Assembly (NCBI GenBank): GCA_032622095.1
Contig: CP136064.1
Location: 178,142,247 to 178,206,246 of the forward strand
Length of the DNA: 64,000 bases
Direction of reading: 5' to 3'
Origin: Siphonodentalium dalli
Lineage: Eukaryota > Mollusca > Scaphopoda > Gadilida > Siphonodentaliidae
The notes below the pieces were generated by a model. It saw only the letters and a list, made by a program, of their open reading frames with translations. It ran no database searches and was not told where the DNA came from. Numbering within the stretch: position 1 is the first letter of the stretch; every line of letters starts with the position of its first letter. This document shows positions 1-11,303 of this stretch, one piece after another. Position numbers and translations under genes: made by a program.

Positions 1-110
1 TTATATGCTGTGCGCATAATATTCTGGCCTTAAAATTTGGCGCCACAAACTTCTCAAATAGATATCACCCGTTTTGTGCAGAAAGCAAATGGTGGCCCCA
101 CTAGCAACCA

Positions 111-205
111 GCCCGGTTAGCTCAGTCGGTAGAGCATCAGACTTTTAAGAGTCTGCTAAATTCAGAGTCATCTGAGGGTCATGGGTTCAAGTCCCATATC
201 GGGCG
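111..205 (+). tRNA. tRNA-Lys-TTT: tRNA-Lys(TTT) with 22-nt intron, copy 1
   Basis: This decodes AAA/AAG lysine codons. The acceptor stem is 111-117 paired with 198-204, with discriminator G205. The D-arm reads TAGCTCAGTCGGTAGAGC (A box). The anticodon stem is TCAGA (137-141) with TCTGA (171-175). The loop is C142, T143, anticodon TTT at 144-146, A147, and A170 after splicing. Bases 148-169 are a 22-nt intron in the canonical place, one base 3' of the anticodon. The T-arm is ATGGG, loop TTCAAGT, CCCAT (181-197), the B box. Without the intron the gene is 73 nt. No CCA is encoded, as expected for a nuclear gene. A T5 terminator lies at about 213-217. Intron-bearing tRNA-Lys is unusual among animals, to my knowledge. 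Confidence 0.95.
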
Positions 206-468
206 ACGTTAGTTTTTATACTCGAAAACGATGCACCATCTCGGTTTCCATCACAAAATCATAACACCCGACCACCTGGTTCCCAATTGGATAGTTTACA
301 AACATCAAATAGCGTGTTTGCGCAATACACAATAAAATCGAGCCCCAAATTATTCCACTTATATGCTGTGCGCATAATATTCTGGCCTTAAAATTTGGCG
401 CCACAAACTTCTCAAATAGATATCACCCGTTTTGTGCAGAAAGCAAATGGTGGCCCCACTAGCAACCA

Positions 469-563
469 GCCCGGTTAGCTCAGTCGGTAGAGCATCAGAC
501 TTTTAAGAGTCTGCTAAATTCAGAGTCATCTGAGGGTCATGGGTTCAAGTCCCATATCGGGCG
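469..563 (+). tRNA. tRNA-Lys-TTT: tRNA-Lys(TTT), copy 2
   Basis: Identical by eye to copy 1, intron included. Confidence 0.94.
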
Positions 564-826
564 ACGTTAGTTTTTATACTCGAAAACGATGCACCATCTC
601 GGTTTCCATCACAAAATCATAACACCCGACCACCTGGTTCCCAATTGGATAGTTTACAAACATCAAATAGCGTGTTTGCGCAATACACAATAAAATCGAG
701 CCCCAAATTATTCCACTTATATGCTGTGCGCATAATATTCTGGCCTTAAAATTTGGCGCCACAAACTTCTCAAATAGATATCACCCGTTTTGTGCAGAAA
801 GCAAATGGTGGCCCCACTAGCAACCA

Positions 827-921
827 GCCCGGTTAGCTCAGTCGGTAGAGCATCAGACTTTTAAGAGTCTGCTAAATTCAGAGTCATCTGAGGGTCATGG
901 GTTCAAGTCCCATATCGGGCG
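827..921 (+). tRNA. tRNA-Lys-TTT: tRNA-Lys(TTT), copy 3
   Basis: Identical by eye to copy 1. The spacer after it carries the extra C. Confidence 0.94.
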
Positions 922-1185
922 ACGTTAGTTTTTATACTCGAAAACGATGCACCATCTCGGTTTCCATCACAAAATCATAACACCCGACCACCTGGTTCCC
1001 AATTGGATAGTTTACAAACATCAAATAGCGTGTTTGCGCAATACACAATAAAATCGAGCCCCAAATTATTCCACTTATATGCTGTGCGCATAATATTCTG
1101 GCCTTAAAATTTGGCGCCACAAACTTCTCAAATAGATATCACCCGTTTTGTGCAGAAAGCAAATGGTGGCCCCCACTAGCAACCA

Positions 1186-1280
1186 GCCCGGTTAGCTCAG
1201 TCGGTAGAGCATCAGACTTTTAAGAGTCTGCTAAATTCAGAGTCATCTGAGGGTCATGGGTTCAAGTCCCATATCGGGCG
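1186..1280 (+). tRNA. tRNA-Lys-TTT: tRNA-Lys(TTT), copy 4, in the only variant unit
   Basis: The tRNA itself is unchanged. It is shifted one base by an extra C upstream, and the spacer downstream lacks one A (near 1,360), which restores the period. Confidence 0.94.
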
Positions 1281-1542
1281 ACGTTAGTTTTTATACTCGA
1301 AAACGATGCACCATCTCGGTTTCCATCACAAAATCATAACACCCGACCACCTGGTTCCCATTGGATAGTTTACAAACATCAAATAGCGTGTTTGCGCAAT
1401 ACACAATAAAATCGAGCCCCAAATTATTCCACTTATATGCTGTGCGCATAATATTCTGGCCTTAAAATTTGGCGCCACAAACTTCTCAAATAGATATCAC
1501 CCGTTTTGTGCAGAAAGCAAATGGTGGCCCCACTAGCAACCA

Positions 1543-1637
1543 GCCCGGTTAGCTCAGTCGGTAGAGCATCAGACTTTTAAGAGTCTGCTAAATTCAGAGT
1601 CATCTGAGGGTCATGGGTTCAAGTCCCATATCGGGCG
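1543..1637 (+). tRNA. tRNA-Lys-TTT: tRNA-Lys(TTT), copy 5
   Basis: Identical by eye to copy 1; 357 bp after copy 4. Confidence 0.94.
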
Positions 1638-1900
1638 ACGTTAGTTTTTATACTCGAAAACGATGCACCATCTCGGTTTCCATCACAAAATCATAACACC
1701 CGACCACCTGGTTCCCAATTGGATAGTTTACAAACATCAAATAGCGTGTTTGCGCAATACACAATAAAATCGAGCCCCAAATTATTCCACTTATATGCTG
1801 TGCGCATAATATTCTGGCCTTAAAATTTGGCGCCACAAACTTCTCAAATAGATATCACCCGTTTTGTGCAGAAAGCAAATGGTGGCCCCACTAGCAACCA

Positions 1901-1995
1901 GCCCGGTTAGCTCAGTCGGTAGAGCATCAGACTTTTAAGAGTCTGCTAAATTCAGAGTCATCTGAGGGTCATGGGTTCAAGTCCCATATCGGGCG
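1901..1995 (+). tRNA. tRNA-Lys-TTT: tRNA-Lys(TTT), copy 6
   Basis: Identical by eye to copy 1. Confidence 0.94.
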
Positions 1996-2258
1996 ACGTT
2001 AGTTTTTATACTCGAAAACGATGCACCATCTCGGTTTCCATCACAAAATCATAACACCCGACCACCTGGTTCCCAATTGGATAGTTTACAAACATCAAAT
2101 AGCGTGTTTGCGCAATACACAATAAAATCGAGCCCCAAATTATTCCACTTATATGCTGTGCGCATAATATTCTGGCCTTAAAATTTGGCGCCACAAACTT
2201 CTCAAATAGATATCACCCGTTTTGTGCAGAAAGCAAATGGTGGCCCCACTAGCAACCA

Positions 2259-2353
2259 GCCCGGTTAGCTCAGTCGGTAGAGCATCAGACTTTTAAGAGT
2301 CTGCTAAATTCAGAGTCATCTGAGGGTCATGGGTTCAAGTCCCATATCGGGCG
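2259..2353 (+). tRNA. tRNA-Lys-TTT: tRNA-Lys(TTT), copy 7
   Basis: Identical by eye to copy 1. Confidence 0.94.
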
Positions 2354-2616
2354 ACGTTAGTTTTTATACTCGAAAACGATGCACCATCTCGGTTTCCATC
2401 ACAAAATCATAACACCCGACCACCTGGTTCCCAATTGGATAGTTTACAAACATCAAATAGCGTGTTTGCGCAATACACAATAAAATCGAGCCCCAAATTA
2501 TTCCACTTATATGCTGTGCGCATAATATTCTGGCCTTAAAATTTGGCGCCACAAACTTCTCAAATAGATATCACCCGTTTTGTGCAGAAAGCAAATGGTG
2601 GCCCCACTAGCAACCA

Positions 2617-2711
2617 GCCCGGTTAGCTCAGTCGGTAGAGCATCAGACTTTTAAGAGTCTGCTAAATTCAGAGTCATCTGAGGGTCATGGGTTCAAGTCC
2701 CATATCGGGCG
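2617..2711 (+). tRNA. tRNA-Lys-TTT: tRNA-Lys(TTT), copy 8
   Basis: Identical by eye to copy 1. Confidence 0.94.
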
Positions 2712-2974
2712 ACGTTAGTTTTTATACTCGAAAACGATGCACCATCTCGGTTTCCATCACAAAATCATAACACCCGACCACCTGGTTCCCAATTGGATAG
2801 TTTACAAACATCAAATAGCGTGTTTGCGCAATACACAATAAAATCGAGCCCCAAATTATTCCACTTATATGCTGTGCGCATAATATTCTGGCCTTAAAAT
2901 TTGGCGCCACAAACTTCTCAAATAGATATCACCCGTTTTGTGCAGAAAGCAAATGGTGGCCCCACTAGCAACCA

Positions 2975-3069
2975 GCCCGGTTAGCTCAGTCGGTAGAGCA
3001 TCAGACTTTTAAGAGTCTGCTAAATTCAGAGTCATCTGAGGGTCATGGGTTCAAGTCCCATATCGGGCG
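2975..3069 (+). tRNA. tRNA-Lys-TTT: tRNA-Lys(TTT), copy 9
   Basis: Identical by eye to copy 1. Confidence 0.94.
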
Positions 3070-3332
3070 ACGTTAGTTTTTATACTCGAAAACGATGCAC
3101 CATCTCGGTTTCCATCACAAAATCATAACACCCGACCACCTGGTTCCCAATTGGATAGTTTACAAACATCAAATAGCGTGTTTGCGCAATACACAATAAA
3201 ATCGAGCCCCAAATTATTCCACTTATATGCTGTGCGCATAATATTCTGGCCTTAAAATTTGGCGCCACAAACTTCTCAAATAGATATCACCCGTTTTGTG
3301 CAGAAAGCAAATGGTGGCCCCACTAGCAACCA

Positions 3333-3427
3333 GCCCGGTTAGCTCAGTCGGTAGAGCATCAGACTTTTAAGAGTCTGCTAAATTCAGAGTCATCTGAGGG
3401 TCATGGGTTCAAGTCCCATATCGGGCG
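3333..3427 (+). tRNA. tRNA-Lys-TTT: tRNA-Lys(TTT), copy 10
   Basis: Identical by eye to copy 1. Confidence 0.94.
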
Positions 3428-3690
3428 ACGTTAGTTTTTATACTCGAAAACGATGCACCATCTCGGTTTCCATCACAAAATCATAACACCCGACCACCTG
3501 GTTCCCAATTGGATAGTTTACAAACATCAAATAGCGTGTTTGCGCAATACACAATAAAATCGAGCCCCAAATTATTCCACTTATATGCTGTGCGCATAAT
3601 ATTCTGGCCTTAAAATTTGGCGCCACAAACTTCTCAAATAGATATCACCCGTTTTGTGCAGAAAGCAAATGGTGGCCCCACTAGCAACCA

Positions 3691-3785
3691 GCCCGGTTAG
3701 CTCAGTCGGTAGAGCATCAGACTTTTAAGAGTCTGCTAAATTCAGAGTCATCTGAGGGTCATGGGTTCAAGTCCCATATCGGGCG
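3691..3785 (+). tRNA. tRNA-Lys-TTT: tRNA-Lys(TTT), copy 11
   Basis: Identical by eye to copy 1. Confidence 0.94.
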
Positions 3786-4048
3786 ACGTTAGTTTTTATA
3801 CTCGAAAACGATGCACCATCTCGGTTTCCATCACAAAATCATAACACCCGACCACCTGGTTCCCAATTGGATAGTTTACAAACATCAAATAGCGTGTTTG
3901 CGCAATACACAATAAAATCGAGCCCCAAATTATTCCACTTATATGCTGTGCGCATAATATTCTGGCCTTAAAATTTGGCGCCACAAACTTCTCAAATAGA
4001 TATCACCCGTTTTGTGCAGAAAGCAAATGGTGGCCCCACTAGCAACCA

Positions 4049-4143
4049 GCCCGGTTAGCTCAGTCGGTAGAGCATCAGACTTTTAAGAGTCTGCTAAATT
4101 CAGAGTCATCTGAGGGTCATGGGTTCAAGTCCCATATCGGGCG
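4049..4143 (+). tRNA. tRNA-Lys-TTT: tRNA-Lys(TTT), copy 12
   Basis: Identical by eye to copy 1. Confidence 0.94.
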
Positions 4144-4406
4144 ACGTTAGTTTTTATACTCGAAAACGATGCACCATCTCGGTTTCCATCACAAAATCAT
4201 AACACCCGACCACCTGGTTCCCAATTGGATAGTTTACAAACATCAAATAGCGTGTTTGCGCAATACACAATAAAATCGAGCCCCAAATTATTCCACTTAT
4301 ATGCTGTGCGCATAATATTCTGGCCTTAAAATTTGGCGCCACAAACTTCTCAAATAGATATCACCCGTTTTGTGCAGAAAGCAAATGGTGGCCCCACTAG
4401 CAACCA

Positions 4407-4501
4407 GCCCGGTTAGCTCAGTCGGTAGAGCATCAGACTTTTAAGAGTCTGCTAAATTCAGAGTCATCTGAGGGTCATGGGTTCAAGTCCCATATCGGGC
4501 G
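4407..4501 (+). tRNA. tRNA-Lys-TTT: tRNA-Lys(TTT), copy 13
   Basis: Identical by eye to copy 1. Confidence 0.94.
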
Positions 4502-4764
4502 ACGTTAGTTTTTATACTCGAAAACGATGCACCATCTCGGTTTCCATCACAAAATCATAACACCCGACCACCTGGTTCCCAATTGGATAGTTTACAAACA
4601 TCAAATAGCGTGTTTGCGCAATACACAATAAAATCGAGCCCCAAATTATTCCACTTATATGCTGTGCGCATAATATTCTGGCCTTAAAATTTGGCGCCAC
4701 AAACTTCTCAAATAGATATCACCCGTTTTGTGCAGAAAGCAAATGGTGGCCCCACTAGCAACCA

Positions 4765-4859
4765 GCCCGGTTAGCTCAGTCGGTAGAGCATCAGACTTTT
4801 AAGAGTCTGCTAAATTCAGAGTCATCTGAGGGTCATGGGTTCAAGTCCCATATCGGGCG
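4765..4859 (+). tRNA. tRNA-Lys-TTT: tRNA-Lys(TTT), copy 14
   Basis: Identical by eye to copy 1. Confidence 0.94.
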
Positions 4860-5122
4860 ACGTTAGTTTTTATACTCGAAAACGATGCACCATCTCGGTT
4901 TCCATCACAAAATCATAACACCCGACCACCTGGTTCCCAATTGGATAGTTTACAAACATCAAATAGCGTGTTTGCGCAATACACAATAAAATCGAGCCCC
5001 AAATTATTCCACTTATATGCTGTGCGCATAATATTCTGGCCTTAAAATTTGGCGCCACAAACTTCTCAAATAGATATCACCCGTTTTGTGCAGAAAGCAA
5101 ATGGTGGCCCCACTAGCAACCA

Positions 5123-5217
5123 GCCCGGTTAGCTCAGTCGGTAGAGCATCAGACTTTTAAGAGTCTGCTAAATTCAGAGTCATCTGAGGGTCATGGGTTC
5201 AAGTCCCATATCGGGCG
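5123..5217 (+). tRNA. tRNA-Lys-TTT: tRNA-Lys(TTT), copy 15
   Basis: Identical by eye to copy 1. Confidence 0.94.
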
Positions 5218-5480
5218 ACGTTAGTTTTTATACTCGAAAACGATGCACCATCTCGGTTTCCATCACAAAATCATAACACCCGACCACCTGGTTCCCAATT
5301 GGATAGTTTACAAACATCAAATAGCGTGTTTGCGCAATACACAATAAAATCGAGCCCCAAATTATTCCACTTATATGCTGTGCGCATAATATTCTGGCCT
5401 TAAAATTTGGCGCCACAAACTTCTCAAATAGATATCACCCGTTTTGTGCAGAAAGCAAATGGTGGCCCCACTAGCAACCA

Positions 5481-5575
5481 GCCCGGTTAGCTCAGTCGGT
5501 AGAGCATCAGACTTTTAAGAGTCTGCTAAATTCAGAGTCATCTGAGGGTCATGGGTTCAAGTCCCATATCGGGCG
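5481..5575 (+). tRNA. tRNA-Lys-TTT: tRNA-Lys(TTT), copy 16
   Basis: Identical by eye to copy 1. Confidence 0.94.
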
Positions 5576-5838
5576 ACGTTAGTTTTTATACTCGAAAACG
5601 ATGCACCATCTCGGTTTCCATCACAAAATCATAACACCCGACCACCTGGTTCCCAATTGGATAGTTTACAAACATCAAATAGCGTGTTTGCGCAATACAC
5701 AATAAAATCGAGCCCCAAATTATTCCACTTATATGCTGTGCGCATAATATTCTGGCCTTAAAATTTGGCGCCACAAACTTCTCAAATAGATATCACCCGT
5801 TTTGTGCAGAAAGCAAATGGTGGCCCCACTAGCAACCA

Positions 5839-5933
5839 GCCCGGTTAGCTCAGTCGGTAGAGCATCAGACTTTTAAGAGTCTGCTAAATTCAGAGTCATC
5901 TGAGGGTCATGGGTTCAAGTCCCATATCGGGCG
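5839..5933 (+). tRNA. tRNA-Lys-TTT: tRNA-Lys(TTT), copy 17
   Basis: Identical by eye to copy 1. Confidence 0.94.
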
Positions 5934-6196
5934 ACGTTAGTTTTTATACTCGAAAACGATGCACCATCTCGGTTTCCATCACAAAATCATAACACCCGAC
6001 CACCTGGTTCCCAATTGGATAGTTTACAAACATCAAATAGCGTGTTTGCGCAATACACAATAAAATCGAGCCCCAAATTATTCCACTTATATGCTGTGCG
6101 CATAATATTCTGGCCTTAAAATTTGGCGCCACAAACTTCTCAAATAGATATCACCCGTTTTGTGCAGAAAGCAAATGGTGGCCCCACTAGCAACCA

Positions 6197-6291
6197 GCCC
6201 GGTTAGCTCAGTCGGTAGAGCATCAGACTTTTAAGAGTCTGCTAAATTCAGAGTCATCTGAGGGTCATGGGTTCAAGTCCCATATCGGGCG
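6197..6291 (+). tRNA. tRNA-Lys-TTT: tRNA-Lys(TTT), copy 18
   Basis: Identical by eye to copy 1. Confidence 0.94.
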
Positions 6292-6554
6292 ACGTTAGTT
6301 TTTATACTCGAAAACGATGCACCATCTCGGTTTCCATCACAAAATCATAACACCCGACCACCTGGTTCCCAATTGGATAGTTTACAAACATCAAATAGCG
6401 TGTTTGCGCAATACACAATAAAATCGAGCCCCAAATTATTCCACTTATATGCTGTGCGCATAATATTCTGGCCTTAAAATTTGGCGCCACAAACTTCTCA
6501 AATAGATATCACCCGTTTTGTGCAGAAAGCAAATGGTGGCCCCACTAGCAACCA

Positions 6555-6649
6555 GCCCGGTTAGCTCAGTCGGTAGAGCATCAGACTTTTAAGAGTCTGC
6601 TAAATTCAGAGTCATCTGAGGGTCATGGGTTCAAGTCCCATATCGGGCG
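6555..6649 (+). tRNA. tRNA-Lys-TTT: tRNA-Lys(TTT), copy 19
   Basis: Identical by eye to copy 1. Confidence 0.94.
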
Positions 6650-6912
6650 ACGTTAGTTTTTATACTCGAAAACGATGCACCATCTCGGTTTCCATCACAA
6701 AATCATAACACCCGACCACCTGGTTCCCAATTGGATAGTTTACAAACATCAAATAGCGTGTTTGCGCAATACACAATAAAATCGAGCCCCAAATTATTCC
6801 ACTTATATGCTGTGCGCATAATATTCTGGCCTTAAAATTTGGCGCCACAAACTTCTCAAATAGATATCACCCGTTTTGTGCAGAAAGCAAATGGTGGCCC
6901 CACTAGCAACCA

Positions 6913-7007
6913 GCCCGGTTAGCTCAGTCGGTAGAGCATCAGACTTTTAAGAGTCTGCTAAATTCAGAGTCATCTGAGGGTCATGGGTTCAAGTCCCATA
7001 TCGGGCG
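6913..7007 (+). tRNA. tRNA-Lys-TTT: tRNA-Lys(TTT), copy 20
   Basis: Identical by eye to copy 1. Confidence 0.94.
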
Positions 7008-7270
7008 ACGTTAGTTTTTATACTCGAAAACGATGCACCATCTCGGTTTCCATCACAAAATCATAACACCCGACCACCTGGTTCCCAATTGGATAGTTTA
7101 CAAACATCAAATAGCGTGTTTGCGCAATACACAATAAAATCGAGCCCCAAATTATTCCACTTATATGCTGTGCGCATAATATTCTGGCCTTAAAATTTGG
7201 CGCCACAAACTTCTCAAATAGATATCACCCGTTTTGTGCAGAAAGCAAATGGTGGCCCCACTAGCAACCA

Positions 7271-7365
7271 GCCCGGTTAGCTCAGTCGGTAGAGCATCAG
7301 ACTTTTAAGAGTCTGCTAAATTCAGAGTCATCTGAGGGTCATGGGTTCAAGTCCCATATCGGGCG
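7271..7365 (+). tRNA. tRNA-Lys-TTT: tRNA-Lys(TTT), copy 21
   Basis: Identical by eye to copy 1. Confidence 0.94.
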
Positions 7366-7628
7366 ACGTTAGTTTTTATACTCGAAAACGATGCACCATC
7401 TCGGTTTCCATCACAAAATCATAACACCCGACCACCTGGTTCCCAATTGGATAGTTTACAAACATCAAATAGCGTGTTTGCGCAATACACAATAAAATCG
7501 AGCCCCAAATTATTCCACTTATATGCTGTGCGCATAATATTCTGGCCTTAAAATTTGGCGCCACAAACTTCTCAAATAGATATCACCCGTTTTGTGCAGA
7601 AAGCAAATGGTGGCCCCACTAGCAACCA

Positions 7629-7723
7629 GCCCGGTTAGCTCAGTCGGTAGAGCATCAGACTTTTAAGAGTCTGCTAAATTCAGAGTCATCTGAGGGTCAT
7701 GGGTTCAAGTCCCATATCGGGCG
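7629..7723 (+). tRNA. tRNA-Lys-TTT: tRNA-Lys(TTT), copy 22
   Basis: Identical by eye to copy 1. Confidence 0.94.
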
Positions 7724-7986
7724 ACGTTAGTTTTTATACTCGAAAACGATGCACCATCTCGGTTTCCATCACAAAATCATAACACCCGACCACCTGGTTC
7801 CCAATTGGATAGTTTACAAACATCAAATAGCGTGTTTGCGCAATACACAATAAAATCGAGCCCCAAATTATTCCACTTATATGCTGTGCGCATAATATTC
7901 TGGCCTTAAAATTTGGCGCCACAAACTTCTCAAATAGATATCACCCGTTTTGTGCAGAAAGCAAATGGTGGCCCCACTAGCAACCA

Positions 7987-8081
7987 GCCCGGTTAGCTCA
8001 GTCGGTAGAGCATCAGACTTTTAAGAGTCTGCTAAATTCAGAGTCATCTGAGGGTCATGGGTTCAAGTCCCATATCGGGCG
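7987..8081 (+). tRNA. tRNA-Lys-TTT: tRNA-Lys(TTT), copy 23
   Basis: Identical by eye to copy 1. Confidence 0.94.
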
Positions 8082-8344
8082 ACGTTAGTTTTTATACTCG
8101 AAAACGATGCACCATCTCGGTTTCCATCACAAAATCATAACACCCGACCACCTGGTTCCCAATTGGATAGTTTACAAACATCAAATAGCGTGTTTGCGCA
8201 ATACACAATAAAATCGAGCCCCAAATTATTCCACTTATATGCTGTGCGCATAATATTCTGGCCTTAAAATTTGGCGCCACAAACTTCTCAAATAGATATC
8301 ACCCGTTTTGTGCAGAAAGCAAATGGTGGCCCCACTAGCAACCA

Positions 8345-8439
8345 GCCCGGTTAGCTCAGTCGGTAGAGCATCAGACTTTTAAGAGTCTGCTAAATTCAGA
8401 GTCATCTGAGGGTCATGGGTTCAAGTCCCATATCGGGCG
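8345..8439 (+). tRNA. tRNA-Lys-TTT: tRNA-Lys(TTT), copy 24
   Basis: Identical by eye to copy 1. Confidence 0.94.
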
Positions 8440-8702
8440 ACGTTAGTTTTTATACTCGAAAACGATGCACCATCTCGGTTTCCATCACAAAATCATAACA
8501 CCCGACCACCTGGTTCCCAATTGGATAGTTTACAAACATCAAATAGCGTGTTTGCGCAATACACAATAAAATCGAGCCCCAAATTATTCCACTTATATGC
8601 TGTGCGCATAATATTCTGGCCTTAAAATTTGGCGCCACAAACTTCTCAAATAGATATCACCCGTTTTGTGCAGAAAGCAAATGGTGGCCCCACTAGCAAC
8701 CA

Positions 8703-8797
8703 GCCCGGTTAGCTCAGTCGGTAGAGCATCAGACTTTTAAGAGTCTGCTAAATTCAGAGTCATCTGAGGGTCATGGGTTCAAGTCCCATATCGGGCG
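8703..8797 (+). tRNA. tRNA-Lys-TTT: tRNA-Lys(TTT), copy 25
   Basis: Identical by eye to copy 1. Confidence 0.94.
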
Positions 8798-9060
8798 ACG
8801 TTAGTTTTTATACTCGAAAACGATGCACCATCTCGGTTTCCATCACAAAATCATAACACCCGACCACCTGGTTCCCAATTGGATAGTTTACAAACATCAA
8901 ATAGCGTGTTTGCGCAATACACAATAAAATCGAGCCCCAAATTATTCCACTTATATGCTGTGCGCATAATATTCTGGCCTTAAAATTTGGCGCCACAAAC
9001 TTCTCAAATAGATATCACCCGTTTTGTGCAGAAAGCAAATGGTGGCCCCACTAGCAACCA

Positions 9061-9155
9061 GCCCGGTTAGCTCAGTCGGTAGAGCATCAGACTTTTAAGA
9101 GTCTGCTAAATTCAGAGTCATCTGAGGGTCATGGGTTCAAGTCCCATATCGGGCG
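9061..9155 (+). tRNA. tRNA-Lys-TTT: tRNA-Lys(TTT), copy 26
   Basis: Identical by eye to copy 1. Confidence 0.94.
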
Positions 9156-9418
9156 ACGTTAGTTTTTATACTCGAAAACGATGCACCATCTCGGTTTCCA
9201 TCACAAAATCATAACACCCGACCACCTGGTTCCCAATTGGATAGTTTACAAACATCAAATAGCGTGTTTGCGCAATACACAATAAAATCGAGCCCCAAAT
9301 TATTCCACTTATATGCTGTGCGCATAATATTCTGGCCTTAAAATTTGGCGCCACAAACTTCTCAAATAGATATCACCCGTTTTGTGCAGAAAGCAAATGG
9401 TGGCCCCACTAGCAACCA

Positions 9419-9513
9419 GCCCGGTTAGCTCAGTCGGTAGAGCATCAGACTTTTAAGAGTCTGCTAAATTCAGAGTCATCTGAGGGTCATGGGTTCAAGT
9501 CCCATATCGGGCG
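9419..9513 (+). tRNA. tRNA-Lys-TTT: tRNA-Lys(TTT), copy 27
   Basis: Identical by eye to copy 1. Confidence 0.94.
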
Positions 9514-9776
9514 ACGTTAGTTTTTATACTCGAAAACGATGCACCATCTCGGTTTCCATCACAAAATCATAACACCCGACCACCTGGTTCCCAATTGGAT
9601 AGTTTACAAACATCAAATAGCGTGTTTGCGCAATACACAATAAAATCGAGCCCCAAATTATTCCACTTATATGCTGTGCGCATAATATTCTGGCCTTAAA
9701 ATTTGGCGCCACAAACTTCTCAAATAGATATCACCCGTTTTGTGCAGAAAGCAAATGGTGGCCCCACTAGCAACCA

Positions 9777-9871
9777 GCCCGGTTAGCTCAGTCGGTAGAG
9801 CATCAGACTTTTAAGAGTCTGCTAAATTCAGAGTCATCTGAGGGTCATGGGTTCAAGTCCCATATCGGGCG
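9777..9871 (+). tRNA. tRNA-Lys-TTT: tRNA-Lys(TTT), copy 28
   Basis: Identical by eye to copy 1. Confidence 0.94.
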
Positions 9872-10134
9872 ACGTTAGTTTTTATACTCGAAAACGATGC
9901 ACCATCTCGGTTTCCATCACAAAATCATAACACCCGACCACCTGGTTCCCAATTGGATAGTTTACAAACATCAAATAGCGTGTTTGCGCAATACACAATA
10001 AAATCGAGCCCCAAATTATTCCACTTATATGCTGTGCGCATAATATTCTGGCCTTAAAATTTGGCGCCACAAACTTCTCAAATAGATATCACCCGTTTTG
10101 TGCAGAAAGCAAATGGTGGCCCCACTAGCAACCA

Positions 10135-10229
10135 GCCCGGTTAGCTCAGTCGGTAGAGCATCAGACTTTTAAGAGTCTGCTAAATTCAGAGTCATCTGAG
10201 GGTCATGGGTTCAAGTCCCATATCGGGCG
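10135..10229 (+). tRNA. tRNA-Lys-TTT: tRNA-Lys(TTT), copy 29
   Basis: Identical by eye to copy 1. Confidence 0.94.
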
Positions 10230-10492
10230 ACGTTAGTTTTTATACTCGAAAACGATGCACCATCTCGGTTTCCATCACAAAATCATAACACCCGACCACC
10301 TGGTTCCCAATTGGATAGTTTACAAACATCAAATAGCGTGTTTGCGCAATACACAATAAAATCGAGCCCCAAATTATTCCACTTATATGCTGTGCGCATA
10401 ATATTCTGGCCTTAAAATTTGGCGCCACAAACTTCTCAAATAGATATCACCCGTTTTGTGCAGAAAGCAAATGGTGGCCCCACTAGCAACCA

Positions 10493-10587
10493 GCCCGGTT
10501 AGCTCAGTCGGTAGAGCATCAGACTTTTAAGAGTCTGCTAAATTCAGAGTCATCTGAGGGTCATGGGTTCAAGTCCCATATCGGGCG
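10493..10587 (+). tRNA. tRNA-Lys-TTT: tRNA-Lys(TTT), copy 30
   Basis: Identical by eye to copy 1. Confidence 0.94.
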
Positions 10588-10850
10588 ACGTTAGTTTTTA
10601 TACTCGAAAACGATGCACCATCTCGGTTTCCATCACAAAATCATAACACCCGACCACCTGGTTCCCAATTGGATAGTTTACAAACATCAAATAGCGTGTT
10701 TGCGCAATACACAATAAAATCGAGCCCCAAATTATTCCACTTATATGCTGTGCGCATAATATTCTGGCCTTAAAATTTGGCGCCACAAACTTCTCAAATA
10801 GATATCACCCGTTTTGTGCAGAAAGCAAATGGTGGCCCCACTAGCAACCA

Positions 10851-10945
10851 GCCCGGTTAGCTCAGTCGGTAGAGCATCAGACTTTTAAGAGTCTGCTAAA
10901 TTCAGAGTCATCTGAGGGTCATGGGTTCAAGTCCCATATCGGGCG
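10851..10945 (+). tRNA. tRNA-Lys-TTT: tRNA-Lys(TTT), copy 31
   Basis: Identical by eye to copy 1. Confidence 0.94.
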
Positions 10946-11208
10946 ACGTTAGTTTTTATACTCGAAAACGATGCACCATCTCGGTTTCCATCACAAAATC
11001 ATAACACCCGACCACCTGGTTCCCAATTGGATAGTTTACAAACATCAAATAGCGTGTTTGCGCAATACACAATAAAATCGAGCCCCAAATTATTCCACTT
11101 ATATGCTGTGCGCATAATATTCTGGCCTTAAAATTTGGCGCCACAAACTTCTCAAATAGATATCACCCGTTTTGTGCAGAAAGCAAATGGTGGCCCCACT
11201 AGCAACCA

Positions 11209-11303
11209 GCCCGGTTAGCTCAGTCGGTAGAGCATCAGACTTTTAAGAGTCTGCTAAATTCAGAGTCATCTGAGGGTCATGGGTTCAAGTCCCATATCGG
11301 GCG
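11209..11303 (+). tRNA. tRNA-Lys-TTT: tRNA-Lys(TTT), copy 32 (last)
   Basis: Identical by eye to copy 1. Its downstream spacer runs on normally for about 240 bp before the array ends. Confidence 0.94.

Noticed and set aside
216-404. 62-aa minus-strand frame repeated in nearly every array unit
   Set aside because: It covers only the spacer of the tRNA repeat, is broken in unit 4 by the single-base deletion without any other change, and resembles no known protein. Repetition alone explains its recurrence.
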